A DNA stretch of 34,372 bases. Origin: Thermodesulfatator sp. Its GTDB lineage: Bacteria; Desulfobacterota; Thermodesulfobacteria; Thermodesulfobacteriales; Thermodesulfobacteriaceae. This document shows positions 1 to 8,063 of the stretch, one piece after another. The stretch is taken from positions 1-34,372 of the forward strand of contig QOAM01000082.1 in assembly GCA_003978075.1 (NCBI GenBank), written 5' to 3'. Each line of letters opens with the position of its first letter. Position 1 is the first letter of the stretch. The translations under genes were made by a program, and so were the position numbers. The notes beneath the pieces are model-generated. The model had not been told where the DNA came from and ran no database searches. It was given only the letters and a program-made list of their open reading frames with translations.

Positions 1-322
1 AAAATTTCTCTTCTTCTATAAACTTGCTGCGAAGGAGATCGTTTTTTGACGCGTGATGTACCTTCTCTCCGGAGGAATTTCCCTCCCTGAAGGTTACCTT
101 TGCTCCTTTTATCACCTTCATGCAAAATCTGGGTTTATGTGGACTAATTCTATTTGACAAACAACATTTAGCGGTTGCTGTGATCATTTGTGGGTTTGTG
201 AGTCTCTCCAACGATGAAAGAAACAAAAATTTTGTCCAATAATATGAGAAATACCTAAATATTGACTATAGGACTTATTTTTACCCTTAAATATGTGCAA
301 AATTATCTCATTTGTTCAGAGC
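1..322. other. AT-rich intergenic region without a gene
   Basis: No credible coding sequence is visible here. The stretch is far more AT-rich than the rest of the window: bases 241-300 hold 15 G or C out of 60. It lies downstream of the minus-strand rmuC gene and reaches the window edge, so its other neighbour is unknown. One nested inverted repeat lies at 60-94 and is listed separately. A TTGACA-like hexamer occurs near 154-159 but has no good -10 partner and no plus-strand gene to serve. Confidence 0.6.
60..94. repeat. Nested inverted repeat (possible terminator of an off-window gene)
   Basis: The outer arms ACCTTC and GAAGGT enclose inner arms GGAGG and CCTCC around a six-base loop. With one bulge the outer stem extends to GTA/TAC. 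On the plus strand it is followed by a T-rich but interrupted stretch, so it could terminate a gene lying to the left of the window. This is inference from base pairing only. Confidence 0.3.
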
Positions 323-1747
323 TCATCTTTTTTCCAGGGGATAGGTGGAAACTTCGGTTATCTCCGGGATCTTCTTTTCCGGAGAGATCATGCGTAAGTT
401 TTCAAACTTACGGGCCGTGACCAGGATCCGGCCTTCATAGGAACGCAGAGTCTTGTTGTAGGCCTCCACCGTCTGTTTTAGTCTATTTCCTAACTCGTTA
501 AAATGCTCGGTAAGGACTCTTAGACGCTCGTAAAGCTGTTTCCCCAAGCGGGCAATCTCCTGGGCATTTTCCGCGAGTTCCTGTTCCTGCCAGGCATAAG
601 CCACGGCCTTAAGCAGGGCGATGAGGGTGATAGGAGTAGCTAGAAGGACGCGATTCTGGACACCGAATTCCACAATTTCAGGGTCACTCTTCAGGGCCAC
701 AGAAAAAAGACCCTCTGCCGGCAAAAAGAGGATGACAAACTCCGGGCTCTTCTGCCAGCGCGATTCTATGGCTTCCCAGTACTTCTTCTGAGAAAGACTG
801 CGGATGTGGTTCTTAAGACCTGCTATGTATTCCCGTAGCTTTTCCTGCATGCGGTCCTCATGTTCTTCCTCCAGGGCTTGGATATAGACCTCAAAGGGCA
901 CTTTAGCGTCCACGGCGATGATCCTCCCCCCTGGCAGGCGAATGATCATATCTGGCCGCAAGGTCTTGCCCTCCGAAGAAAAGGGCCTCTGCTCCTCGAA
1001 ATCACATTTGGGAAGCATCCCGGCCATTTCCACCACGCGCTTTAGCTGGATTTCTCCCCAACGACCTCTTATTCGGGGTTGGCGCAAGGCCCGCGAGAGA
1101 TTCTCCGTCTCTTTTTGGAGTCTGGGCAGATAAACCTCCATCAGATTTCGCAAACCCTCCTCCAGGCTCTTGTAGGCCCCTTCGCGCTTGGCTTCCATCT
1201 CTTTGATCTCGCGGTTCACCCTTTCCAAGGCCTCTTTCAAGGGCTGAGTCAACCGATCAATGGCTTCCTCCTTAGCCCGGAGTTGCCCCTGAATCTCTTC
1301 CCGGAAGCCCGCCAGCCTCTCTTGGGCCAGTTTTAGAAAGGCCTCCGTATTCCTTTGCAAGATCTCCGCTGAGAGGACTTTAAAGGTCTTTTCCAACTCC
1401 TTTTGAGCCCTCTCCACCAACTGGAGCTTCTCTTGGAAATGGTCCTCCTCTTGGGCTATCCTCTCTCGGAGCTGGGCGATCTCCGCCTGCCGCAGGCTCA
1501 ACTCCCTCTGTGCCTCCTCCAGCTTCCGGAATAATTCGACCTTTTCAGCCTCTAGCCTTTCCCGAAATTGCCTTTCTTGGCTCAACCTTTCGACTAGCTG
1601 GGCCAGCTCCGTCTTTTTCTGGAGCAGCTCCTCCTGGAATTCTTTCACTTTCCGAGAGAGTTCACCTCTTTCTCGCCCCACAAACCACCAGAGAGTCCCG
1701 CCTCCGAGAAAGAAACCCAAAAGGAGATAACCCCATGCCGGGAACAT
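323..1747 (-). CDS. rmuC: DNA recombination protein RmuC family
   Basis: RmuC-family protein of 474 residues, a usual length for the family. RmuC has a predicted nuclease-like fold and is linked to limiting recombination at inverted repeats; its chemistry is not well established. A hydrophobic anchor spans residues 5-22. A long Glu/Lys/Arg-rich coiled coil follows to about residue 215. The conserved RmuC core begins at RGRWGEIQLKRVVEMAGM and continues through DMIIRLPGGRIIAVDAKVPF and FLPAEGLFSVAL. The start is an ATG preceded by a GAGGGG-type ribosome site just before the hydrophobic segment. It appears to stand alone, 271 bp downstream of the HIT gene on the same strand. The RmuC assignment is confident; the cellular role here is inference. 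Confidence 0.93.
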   Translation of the reverse strand: MFPAWGYLLLGFFLGGGTLWWFVGRERGELSRKVKEFQEELLQKKTELAQLVERLSQERQFRERLEAEKVELFRKLEEAQRELSLRQAEIAQLRERIAQEEDHFQEKLQLVERAQKELEKTFKVLSAEILQRNTEAFLKLAQERLAGFREEIQGQLRAKEEAIDRLTQPLKEALERVNREIKEMEAKREGAYKSLEEGLRNLMEVYLPRLQKETENLSRALRQPRIRGRWGEIQLKRVVEMAGMLPKCDFEEQRPFSSEGKTLRPDMIIRLPGGRIIAVDAKVPFEVYIQALEEEHEDRMQEKLREYIAGLKNHIRSLSQKKYWEAIESRWQKSPEFVILFLPAEGLFSVALKSDPEIVEFGVQNRVLLATPITLIALLKAVAYAWQEQELAENAQEIARLGKQLYERLRVLTEHFNELGNRLKQTVEAYNKTLRSYEGRILVTARKFENLRMISPEKKIPEITEVSTYPLEKR

Positions 1748-2018
1748 GGCCCCCCTCGCTTTCCGTGATCTCGCCTAACCCCGCTTATCCGCGCATCAGC
1801 TTCAGGTTAATTCCCCGAAGTAGACAAAACAACCCTTTAAGAAGTAGAAATGTGGATCCCACCGGAGGTTTGGTGCAGAGGAGTAGTATGTCCGGAAAAC
1901 CATTGATACAGGGAGACCTTTTGGTTGGGTGTCAAACTTGGGTTAGAAAGAAACGTAGATGGAATGAGGTAAAGAAGGGTAAAGGAGTTTTTTCAGGGGG
2001 GTCTCCCTTGAGAAGTCC

Positions 2019-2516
2019 TTATTCCCTTTGCAGTCTCTCGAAGTGAGGATAAAGCTTGCGGTAAGTAGCTACAAGGTGCTCCGGTACCAAGCGTATATCT
2101 GCAAGGACAGCCAGAAAGTTAGCGTCTCCTTCCCACCGAGGAACGATCTGCAGGTGAAGGTGATCCGGATAACCGGCCCCAGCTACCTTTCCCAGATTAA
2201 AGCCCACATTGAAACCATCAGGACTCAGAACCTCACGCAAAATACGCAAACAGTGCCGGGCCATTTCCATGAGATCCGCCAATTCCTCCCGGGAGAGATC
2301 CGTAAGATCCGGGACATGTCGAACTGGAGAAACCAAAAGATGCCCGGTGTTGTAGGGGAACTTATTCATAATTACCAGCACGCGCTCATCTCGATAAAGA
2401 ATAAAACGCTCTTCATCGGGGAGATTACCTGCAGGCGGACAGAAAATACAACCTGGTTCCTTCTTGCCTCCCACATACTCTGCCCGCCAAGGGGCCCAAA
2501 GTACTTTCCTTTCCAT
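2019..2516 (-). CDS. HIT family protein (Ap4A-phosphorylase-like nucleotide hydrolase/transferase)
   Basis: Histidine-triad superfamily protein of about 165 residues that acts on nucleotide phosphates in the cytoplasm. The N-terminal WAPWRAEYV and CIFC motifs are typical of the bacterial branch close to diadenosine tetraphosphate phosphorylase. The active-site signature is HLHLQIVPR, with Gln in place of the third His as in GalT and Ap4A phosphorylase relatives, so a nucleotidyl-transfer or phosphorolysis reaction is likelier than simple hydrolysis (inference). The ORF track starts 25 codons earlier. I prefer the internal ATG at MERKVLWAPW because family members begin there and the upstream extension has no recognisable domain. 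It lies upstream of rmuC on the same strand with a 271-bp gap, so probably a separate transcript. Confidence 0.88.
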   Translation of the reverse strand: MERKVLWAPWRAEYVGGKKEPGCIFCPPAGNLPDEERFILYRDERVLVIMNKFPYNTGHLLVSPVRHVPDLTDLSREELADLMEMARHCLRILREVLSPDGFNVGFNLGKVAGAGYPDHLHLQIVPRWEGDANFLAVLADIRLVPEHLVATYRKLYPHFERLQRE

Positions 2517-2839
2517 GGTCCGTAAGTTTACCAACCCTGGTCTCTTAGGCAAGCTCGGCTCTCTCGGAAGTCTCTTCCACGATGACCTCACAGAAAATCC
2601 TTGGCCATTGGTGCTTGTGTTACAAGGGTATATACGGTAACTTATAGTTTCATTCTGAAGGTGCTTTCTATATGTTGAGGAGGGGGCTATGGTGCATGTA
2701 CTAGAGTTTTGTCCGGGAAGACCCCCCTAAGCTATAGATTTTTGACGCTCTTGGTGCTCTCCTTATGGGAGCTGACTTTTTTGGGATAACAACCTGGAAG
2801 CTCACCTCCACCGAAGCTGTCTCGGGGATCTAGAGGAAT
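2517..2839. other. Divergent intergenic region between the HIT and GNAT genes
   Basis: This 323-bp spacer must carry the promoters of two divergent genes. It includes the in-frame but probably untranslated upstream extension of the HIT ORF (2517-2591). It also holds a short ORF with a strong ribosome site at 2689-2730, listed separately. TATA-like hexamers occur around 2629-2648, but I could not pair them with a convincing -35 on either strand. Confidence 0.5.
2689..2730 (+). CDS. Possible 13-codon leader ORF upstream of the GNAT gene
   Basis: An ATG sits a few bases behind a GAGGAGGGGG ribosome site and opens a 13-codon frame ending in TAA (MVHVLEFCPGRPP). The ribosome-site sequence AGGGGG (2681-2686) can pair with CCCCCT at 2723-2728, so it could be masked by a hairpin spanning the small ORF. 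Such an arrangement can act as a leader peptide, but nothing in the peptide points to a specific amino acid. It may be chance. Confidence 0.2.
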   Translation: MVHVLEFCPGRPP

Positions 2840-3403
2840 TTGAGCGATAAAAGGCGGGTGTTCCCTTCCCTAAGTATGGATTTGCGGAAAGTCACCCGAA
2901 TCTCCTCTGAACTCCTGGACAAGTTGGTAGGACTTTACGAAAGGGCTTATGCCGAGGACCTCCGCTATGCGGAAATAGGTCGCCGGCGAATCAAGCGCTA
3001 CCTCAAATGGCTTTTGAAGCACGCGCGGGGGGCCTTCTGGGTGGCCTTTGAAGGGGACGAACCCGTGGGCTTTGTGGCCTTAGAGGAGCTGGAACCCGTG
3101 CCGGAAATCCATGAGATTGTGGTCTCCCCGGAGTGGCGAGGGAAGAACCTCGCGGAAAAACTTATGCAGGAGGCCCTGGATTATCTCTCCCATCGAGGTT
3201 TTTCCCGGGTGGCCCTTTGGGTGGGAGAACACAATCGCCGCGCCCGTCACTTTTATGAAAAGCTGGGTTTTCAACCCAGGGAAAAGGCCGGAGTCTGGTT
3301 GCGCATGGAAAAAAGACTTCAGGGAAGGGAAAGCACCAGTTCGCGGAGTACGCGCCAGGCGGTCTCGGCCTCAGAAAGTGAGAGAGTTTCTTCCGGGGTG
3401 TGA
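2840..3403 (+). CDS. GNAT family N-acetyltransferase
   Basis: GCN5-related acetyltransferase that moves an acetyl group from acetyl-CoA to an amine; the substrate is unknown. The acetyl-CoA loop is visible in IVVSPEWRGKNLAEKLM at about residues 93-109, and the C-terminal GEHNRRARHFYEKLGF element is typical of RimI-like members. The track start is a TTG with a nearby AGAGG; an ATG at 2877 (MDLRKVTRI) is an equally reasonable start. The fold is complete by LRMEKRL. The last roughly 28 residues lie antisense to the end of the M20 peptidase gene and are Ser/Arg-rich, unlike a folded domain. The convergent genes therefore overlap by 85 bp. The GNAT call is secure; the substrate is not predictable. 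Confidence 0.87.
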   Translation: MSDKRRVFPSLSMDLRKVTRISSELLDKLVGLYERAYAEDLRYAEIGRRRIKRYLKWLLKHARGAFWVAFEGDEPVGFVALEELEPVPEIHEIVVSPEWRGKNLAEKLMQEALDYLSHRGFSRVALWVGEHNRRARHFYEKLGFQPREKAGVWLRMEKRLQGRESTSSRSTRQAVSASESERVSSGV

Positions 3404-4386
3404 CATAAGGTAAGGTCTCCGGGGCCGAAGACTACGGCCTCCGTGCCCGCAGCGGCTAGATGGGCTGCATCGGTCCAACTAGGCATCCCCGAAAGGACGG
3501 CTTCCCGACCGGTGACCCGCTCAAAGGCTCGGGCCAGAAGCTTCACCACCCGGGCTTCCCGGGAAAGGCTGTAGGCCTCGGAGATGTCTTTCACCCGGAA
3601 GCTCACCCAAGGAAATTGCCTAAAGTAGTCCTCGATCTCCTGACAGATGCTCGGGAGATCCTGTCCTGGAAGGATACGGAATTCGATTTCCAGCTCCACG
3701 CGATCAGGGACCCGCAGTTGCCCGTCGCCCCCTACAAACTTTTCCACATTGAATCCCGAGGGACCGAGCAGGGGATGCTCTTCATAAAGAAAGGGGAGCC
3801 TCCTTAGACCGCTCACCACCTCCATGGCCCTCTCAATGGCGTTTTCCCCCCGAAAGGCCAGACTCCCATGCACCGCTCGACCCTTCACCTCCACCTCATA
3901 CTCCACCGAGCCACCCTCAGCGATGGCGATGGTGAGATGGGTGGGCTCCAGGACTACCGCCGAGGGAAAACAGTATTCTTCCGCTAGGCGAGCCGACCCC
4001 CGCCCTTCGTTTTCCTCGTCCACTAGGAAGGCTAAGGCCACGGGCAGCGTTTTCCCGGCAAATTCTTCGGCCAGAAGCATAAGGAGGGCCACTCCAGCCT
4101 TGGCATCACACACCCCCACCCCCAAGAGTTGGTCTCCGGTGGCTCGGGGAGGGTAAAGCCCCAGCTTTAAAGGGACGGTATCCACATGGGTGGTGAGGAG
4201 AAGTTCGGGATCTTGGGCAAAAAAGACCAGAAGGTTAGGAGCACACCCCGGGACTTCTTGTCTCTTGGGAGAAAGTCCCTTCTCCAGGAGCCAGTCCTCG
4301 ATGAACTCCAATATCTGGGCTTCCTGGCCACTTTCGCTAGGGATATGGGCCAGTTCTAGGATCAGCTCTCCCAGTTTTTCTTTCAT
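3319..4386 (-). CDS. M20/M25/M40 family metallohydrolase (DapE/ArgE/LysK-like)
   Basis: Di-zinc amidohydrolase/peptidase of 355 residues. Metal and catalytic residues expected for M20 enzymes are visible: H67 and D69 in THVDT, D94 in GVCDAKAG, E124/E125 in VDEENEGRGS, E147 in LEPTH, and a late His in CHTPEETLS. The dimerisation domain sits between, around residues 155-270. Substrates in the family include N-succinyl-diaminopimelate, N-acetyl-ornithine and dipeptides; sequence alone does not separate them here. Its ATG overlaps the stop of the DUF169 gene in an ATGA junction, so translation is probably coupled. It is the last gene of the yaaT-metG-DUF169-M20 block, and its end overlaps the convergent GNAT gene by 85 bp. 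Confidence 0.9.
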   Translation of the reverse strand: MKEKLGELILELAHIPSESGQEAQILEFIEDWLLEKGLSPKRQEVPGCAPNLLVFFAQDPELLLTTHVDTVPLKLGLYPPRATGDQLLGVGVCDAKAGVALLMLLAEEFAGKTLPVALAFLVDEENEGRGSARLAEEYCFPSAVVLEPTHLTIAIAEGGSVEYEVEVKGRAVHGSLAFRGENAIERAMEVVSGLRRLPFLYEEHPLLGPSGFNVEKFVGGDGQLRVPDRVELEIEFRILPGQDLPSICQEIEDYFRQFPWVSFRVKDISEAYSLSREARVVKLLARAFERVTGREAVLSGMPSWTDAAHLAAAGTEAVVFGPGDLTLCHTPEETLSLSEAETAWRVLRELVLSLP

Positions 4387-5123
4387 TTTTTCTCAAAAGC
4401 AATCAAAGGGCAGTTGCGGCAAATGTCTTCTCCCACCAAATGGGCTCCGCCCAAAAAAGAGACCCGTCCCTCCGAGGCCCTTTCCTCGAGCACCGTGATC
4501 ACTTTCTTGAAGGCTCGGGCCGAAAAGCCCAAGATGAGTTCCCCGCGCTCTAGTTTCCCGGAAGAGAAGGCCCCGGAGCAAGGAAGGGACAACACCGGTC
4601 GGTCCTCCAGATAGGCCTTGACCATGGTCCCGCAAAGGGCTGCTCCGGAGTAATGAATTAGGGAAAGTTCCGGAAGCCCTTCGGCGTAAAGGTAAAAATT
4701 TAGGAGATGAGTGGCTTGCAAGGCGTCCACTATCAAGAGAAAAACCGCGGGGTGGTTTTTTATTTGGGCGAGGGGCTCAAAGAGGAGGCCTTGTAAGGTC
4801 CCTTGGGGGAGGCGAGATCTTTTTTGATAAAGGATCTCCGCAGCCTCGGGTCGCAAAAACTTGCCCAGGACCCGGCGTACCTTCTCTTCCTGAAAGGGCC
4901 AGCCGCAGAGAAAGGCCGCGGTCTGACAGTGGAGATCCTCCGGGAGGACCAGCACCGGCTCCCCTGTCTCCCGCACATGGGCTACCACCTGGCATAAAGA
5001 AAGACGCTTTTTGGAACGCGGAAACCCCGAAGGGGGATCCTCGGAAAAAAAGGTTACCGCCACCGGATCGTGATAGAGCCTCAGGGTAGAGAGGAGAAGT
5101 TCAGCGATACGGCGGCCTTCCAT
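4383..5123 (-). CDS. DUF169 domain-containing protein
   Basis: Matches my memory of the DUF169 family, conserved in anaerobic bacteria and archaea, of unknown biochemical function. The opening LRLYHDPVAVTFF is a family hallmark. Cysteines recur at conserved-looking places: LSLCQVV, DLHCQTAAFLCG, AALCGTM, LPCSGAF and a final CRNCPLIAF. This suggests a metal or iron-sulfur site (inference). There is no signal peptide or membrane segment, so it is cytoplasmic. The metG stop TAA directly abuts this ATG, and this gene's stop overlaps the M20 ATG as ATGA, so it is made with both. A role near amino-acid or peptide metabolism is a guess from context only. Confidence 0.82.
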   Translation of the reverse strand: MEGRRIAELLLSTLRLYHDPVAVTFFSEDPPSGFPRSKKRLSLCQVVAHVRETGEPVLVLPEDLHCQTAAFLCGWPFQEEKVRRVLGKFLRPEAAEILYQKRSRLPQGTLQGLLFEPLAQIKNHPAVFLLIVDALQATHLLNFYLYAEGLPELSLIHYSGAALCGTMVKAYLEDRPVLSLPCSGAFSSGKLERGELILGFSARAFKKVITVLEERASEGRVSFLGGAHLVGEDICRNCPLIAFEKK

Positions 5124-7013
5124 TTAGCCCACCTCGGCCCCAGGCTCCACCTCTCCCTCGGGGACCACGAGCTTGAGTCCCGAGGAGCCCTTGGCCGCCA
5201 GGATCATGCCTTCGGAAAGCACGCCCCGGATACGAGCCGGGCGAAGATTGGCCACCAAGACTACCTTCTTGCCCACCAGCTCCTCTGGACGATAATGTTC
5301 GGCGATTCCGGCCACTAGGGTGCGCTCCTCCGGACAGCGTACCGTGAGCTTGAGGAGGCGGTCCGTGCCTGGCACCCTTTCTGCAGCCACCACCTCCCCC
5401 ACCCGCAGATCCCATTTCTTAAATTCCTCCAGGGGGTAAAGCTCTTGGCCTGTCTTTTCCTCCGGTGAGCTCTTTGAGGCCTCCTGAATAGGCCTTTCCA
5501 GGCGGGGAAAGAGGACCGGACCGCGCTCCACCGGAGTCCCGGGGCGGAGACGTCCCCAGGTGAGGGCGGCCTCGACCGAAAGTTCTTCCTCTGGAGAGAG
5601 CCCTAGATTTTGCAGCAAGATTTCTGCAGAACGGGGCATGACCGGGGAAAGGGCTACAGCCAATACCCGCAGGCCCTCGAGGAGTTGGTAAAGCACTCGA
5701 GAGAGACGCTCTAGCTCCCCTTTCTTTTTGAGTTCCCAGGGGGCCTCGCGATCCACATAACGATTGGCTAGATTTACGGCCTCGTTGAGGGCGGCCAGCC
5801 CCCGGTGAAACCGGAATTCTCCCATCTCCTCAAAATAATTGCGGATCCGGGAGAGAATCCCCTGGGCCAGCTCCCGATCTCCCGGAAACTCCCTACCAGG
5901 CTCCGGCACCTGACCTTGAAAGTACTTTTTCACCATGGAGAGGGTACGAAAGACCAGATTGCCCAAGTCATTGGCCAGTTCGGCATTGGTACGCAGAACC
6001 AGGGCCTCCTCGCTGAACTCCGCGTCTTGGCCGAAGGCCATCTCCCTTAAGAGAAAGTAGCGTACTCGATCCGCCCCATAACGGGACACCAGCACCTCCG
6101 GCCGCACCACATTACCTAGGCTCTTGGACATCTTGGCCTCATGGAGATTCCAGTAACCGTGCACGTGGAGCCTCCGGTAAGGAGGAAGTCCCATGGCCCG
6201 AAGCATGATAGGCCAGTAAACGGCATGGGGTTTGAGGATGTCCTTGGCGATCACGTGTTCCGCCGCAGCCCACCATTTCTGCCAGGAGGGATCCTCCGGG
6301 TAACCGATACCCGAGAGGTAGTTGAGCAGGGCGTCAAACCACACATAGGTCACGAATCGGGGATCAAAGGGAAATTCGATGCCCCAAGAAAGACGACTCT
6401 TAGGACGAGAGATGCAAAGGGGCTCCAGGGGTTCCCGCAAAAGCCCCAGGACTTCTTCGCGGTATCCCGAGGGCTGGATGAAATCCGGATGACGGCGCAG
6501 GTGATCCAGGAGCCATTCCTGATGGCGAGAGAGATCAAAGAAGTAATTGGCCTCCTTGAGAGGGGTGGGAGGGGTGTGGTGATCGGGACAACAGCCGTCC
6601 ACCAATTCTTTGGGGGTTAGGAAACGCTCGCAGCCGAAACAGTAGAGTCCTTCATACTCTCCAAAGGTAAGCTCCCCCTTTTCGTAAAGCTGGGCCAGCA
6701 CCTGCTGGACTAACCGTTGGTGATAGGGCTCGGTGGTGCGGATAAAGCGGGAATATTGAATGTGGAGGAGGGGCCAGGTCTGGCGAAATCTTTCCGCCAT
6801 GCGGTCCACATACTCTCGGGGAGAGAGACCCGCGGTACGAGCGGCGCGTACGATCTTGTCTCCGTGTTCGTCGGTCCCGGTGAGGAAAAAGACCTCCTCC
6901 CCCTGGAGGCGCTTGAGGCGGGCCACCACATCCGCCACCACCGTGGTATAGGCGTGGCCTAAGTGTGGCTCGGCGTTCACGTAGTAGATAGGGGTGGTGA
7001 TATAAAAGGCCAT
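5124..7013 (-). CDS. metG: Methionyl-tRNA synthetase with C-terminal tRNA-binding domain
   Basis: Charges tRNA-Met with methionine using ATP. Class I signatures are clear: HLGH at residues 18-21 of the track translation and KMSKS at 295-299. A zinc knuckle is formed by CFGC (126-129) and the CCPDHH segment (142-147). An anticodon-binding helical domain follows, and from about residue 525 a Trbp111/EMAP-type tRNA-binding domain begins with KWDLRVGEVV. Total length near 630 residues is usual for the dimeric form. The track starts at a GTG at 7016; the ATG one codon later is better spaced from GAGGAGG, so I start at 7013. It overlaps the yaaT stop and abuts the DUF169 start, so all are probably co-translated. 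Confidence 0.96.
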   Translation of the reverse strand: MAFYITTPIYYVNAEPHLGHAYTTVVADVVARLKRLQGEEVFFLTGTDEHGDKIVRAARTAGLSPREYVDRMAERFRQTWPLLHIQYSRFIRTTEPYHQRLVQQVLAQLYEKGELTFGEYEGLYCFGCERFLTPKELVDGCCPDHHTPPTPLKEANYFFDLSRHQEWLLDHLRRHPDFIQPSGYREEVLGLLREPLEPLCISRPKSRLSWGIEFPFDPRFVTYVWFDALLNYLSGIGYPEDPSWQKWWAAAEHVIAKDILKPHAVYWPIMLRAMGLPPYRRLHVHGYWNLHEAKMSKSLGNVVRPEVLVSRYGADRVRYFLLREMAFGQDAEFSEEALVLRTNAELANDLGNLVFRTLSMVKKYFQGQVPEPGREFPGDRELAQGILSRIRNYFEEMGEFRFHRGLAALNEAVNLANRYVDREAPWELKKKGELERLSRVLYQLLEGLRVLAVALSPVMPRSAEILLQNLGLSPEEELSVEAALTWGRLRPGTPVERGPVLFPRLERPIQEASKSSPEEKTGQELYPLEEFKKWDLRVGEVVAAERVPGTDRLLKLTVRCPEERTLVAGIAEHYRPEELVGKKVVLVANLRPARIRGVLSEGMILAAKGSSGLKLVVPEGEVEPGAEVG

Positions 7014-7858
7014 CACGCCTCCTCCTGCTTCTTGGCCAGGATCTGACGCAGCTCTTCTGCCGGAATTTCCACTTCTCGTCCTTCTTGGTTCTCCAAGACT
7101 ACTGTCTGGCGGAAGATATTGTAGCGCACCACCCGGCAGGGGCCTACCGGAGTACGGATCTTTTTACCCAGCTTGGGGAGACTCCTAGAGAGCTCCTGAT
7201 AGACATGATGCTCATAGAGGAGACAGCAAAGAAGACGCCCGCAGACCCCGGAGATCTTTTCCGGATCCAAAGAAAGACTTTGTTCCTTGGCCATGCGGAT
7301 AGAAATGGGAGAGAATTTGCGGAGGAAGGCCGCACAGCAGAGCTCTCGACCGCAGCAGGCCAACCCTCCATGGAGTGCAGTCTCGTTACGCACCCCGATC
7401 TGACGCATTTCAATGCGCGTGCGCAGGGCCCGCACCAGCTGGCGTACCAGTTCTCGGAAATCTATGCGCCCTTCAGCCGTGTAATAAAAGATGACCTTGC
7501 TGCGATCAAAGAGCCGTTCCACACGGGTGAGTTTCATTTTTAGGCCCAGCTCCTGGGCGAACTGCCGACAAAACCGCTCGGCCTTCTTTTCGAACTCTAT
7601 GTTTTCCTGCCACTGACGGATCTCGCGCCGGTGGGCCTTTCGGAGAATCTTGGGCAACCGACCCGCGGGAAGGGGTAAAGGCACACTATAAGAGAGGGTG
7701 CGGGCTACTTCCTTGCGCCCCTCGGAAAACTCCACCAACACTAAGGTGTGCCGCGGGAGCGACTCCTCGGATTCCGCATGTACCCCGGGCCATCCTTCCC
7801 GCAGCACGACCTCGGTCACGAAGATCCTTTCTTGGGCCTGATAATCCGTCTCAAACAC
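7013..7858 (-). CDS. PSP1 domain protein, YaaT/RicT-like
   Basis: Homologue of Bacillus YaaT (RicT), which with RicA and RicF forms an iron-sulfur complex affecting RNase Y-dependent mRNA processing. Outside Firmicutes the role is unknown. The PSP1 core runs from about residue 70 to 160. The C-terminal half carries the cysteine signature CCGRELCCAAFLRKF and then SGVCGRLLCCLLYE, which in RicT is tied to [4Fe-4S] binding. Length (281) fits. The start is GTG with GAGGGT upstream; the N-terminal 70 residues are variable in the family. The stop overlaps the metG start. A multi-hairpin spacer precedes it (7945-8056). I saw no RicA or RicF partner in the window. Confidence 0.88.
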   Translation of the reverse strand: MFETDYQAQERIFVTEVVLREGWPGVHAESEESLPRHTLVLVEFSEGRKEVARTLSYSVPLPLPAGRLPKILRKAHRREIRQWQENIEFEKKAERFCRQFAQELGLKMKLTRVERLFDRSKVIFYYTAEGRIDFRELVRQLVRALRTRIEMRQIGVRNETALHGGLACCGRELCCAAFLRKFSPISIRMAKEQSLSLDPEKISGVCGRLLCCLLYEHHVYQELSRSLPKLGKKIRTPVGPCRVVRYNIFRQTVVLENQEGREVEIPAEELRQILAKKQEEA

Positions 7859-7994
7859 GGCGCAAAGCTTACCCTCAAGCCCGCCTTTTGTTAAGGCCTA
7901 GAGGAATTCGCCCTCGAAGTCCTATCTATCCCCCTAAAGCCTTTGGAAGGAACCTTCCGCGAAAGTCAAAGAGAGTAAACCGCGGAAAGCAGGG

Positions 7995-8019
7995 GGTTAG
8001 GGAGCCCTGTCCTCTAACC
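7995..8019. repeat. Inverted repeat in the spacer upstream of yaaT
   Basis: GGTTAG-GGA and TCC-CTAACC arms flank a GCCCTG loop with one bulge. Just beside it are GGAAGG-AA-CCTTCC (7945-7958) and CCGCG...CGCGG (7957-7985). Together they make this short spacer unusually structured. Its function is unknown. Confidence 0.4.
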
Positions 8020-8056
8020 AAAAAGGCCTTGCGCAGGGGTCTGAAAGAGGCTTTTT
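8020..8056 (-). terminator. Probable rho-independent terminator after the LOG-family gene
   Basis: On the minus strand AAAAAGCCT and AGG(C)CTTTTT arms pair with one bulged base around an 18-base loop, starting about seven bases after the LOG-family stop, and end in a T run. The loop is long and the stem short, so support is moderate. Confidence 0.4.
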
Positions 8057-8063
8057 CAAAAAT

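Noticed and set aside
1748-2018. Possible degraded gene between rmuC and the HIT gene
   Set aside because: No frame gives recognisable family motifs, and the plus-strand ORF across it is a continuation of the rmuC shadow.
2028-2525. Plus-strand ORF opposite the HIT gene
   Set aside because: It mirrors the HIT coding frame nearly end to end, and the HIT motifs are unmistakable on the other strand.
7859-8063. T-box riboswitch upstream of yaaT-metG
   Set aside because: The AGGGTGGNACCGCG antiterminator sequence was not found on the minus strand; only generic hairpins are present.
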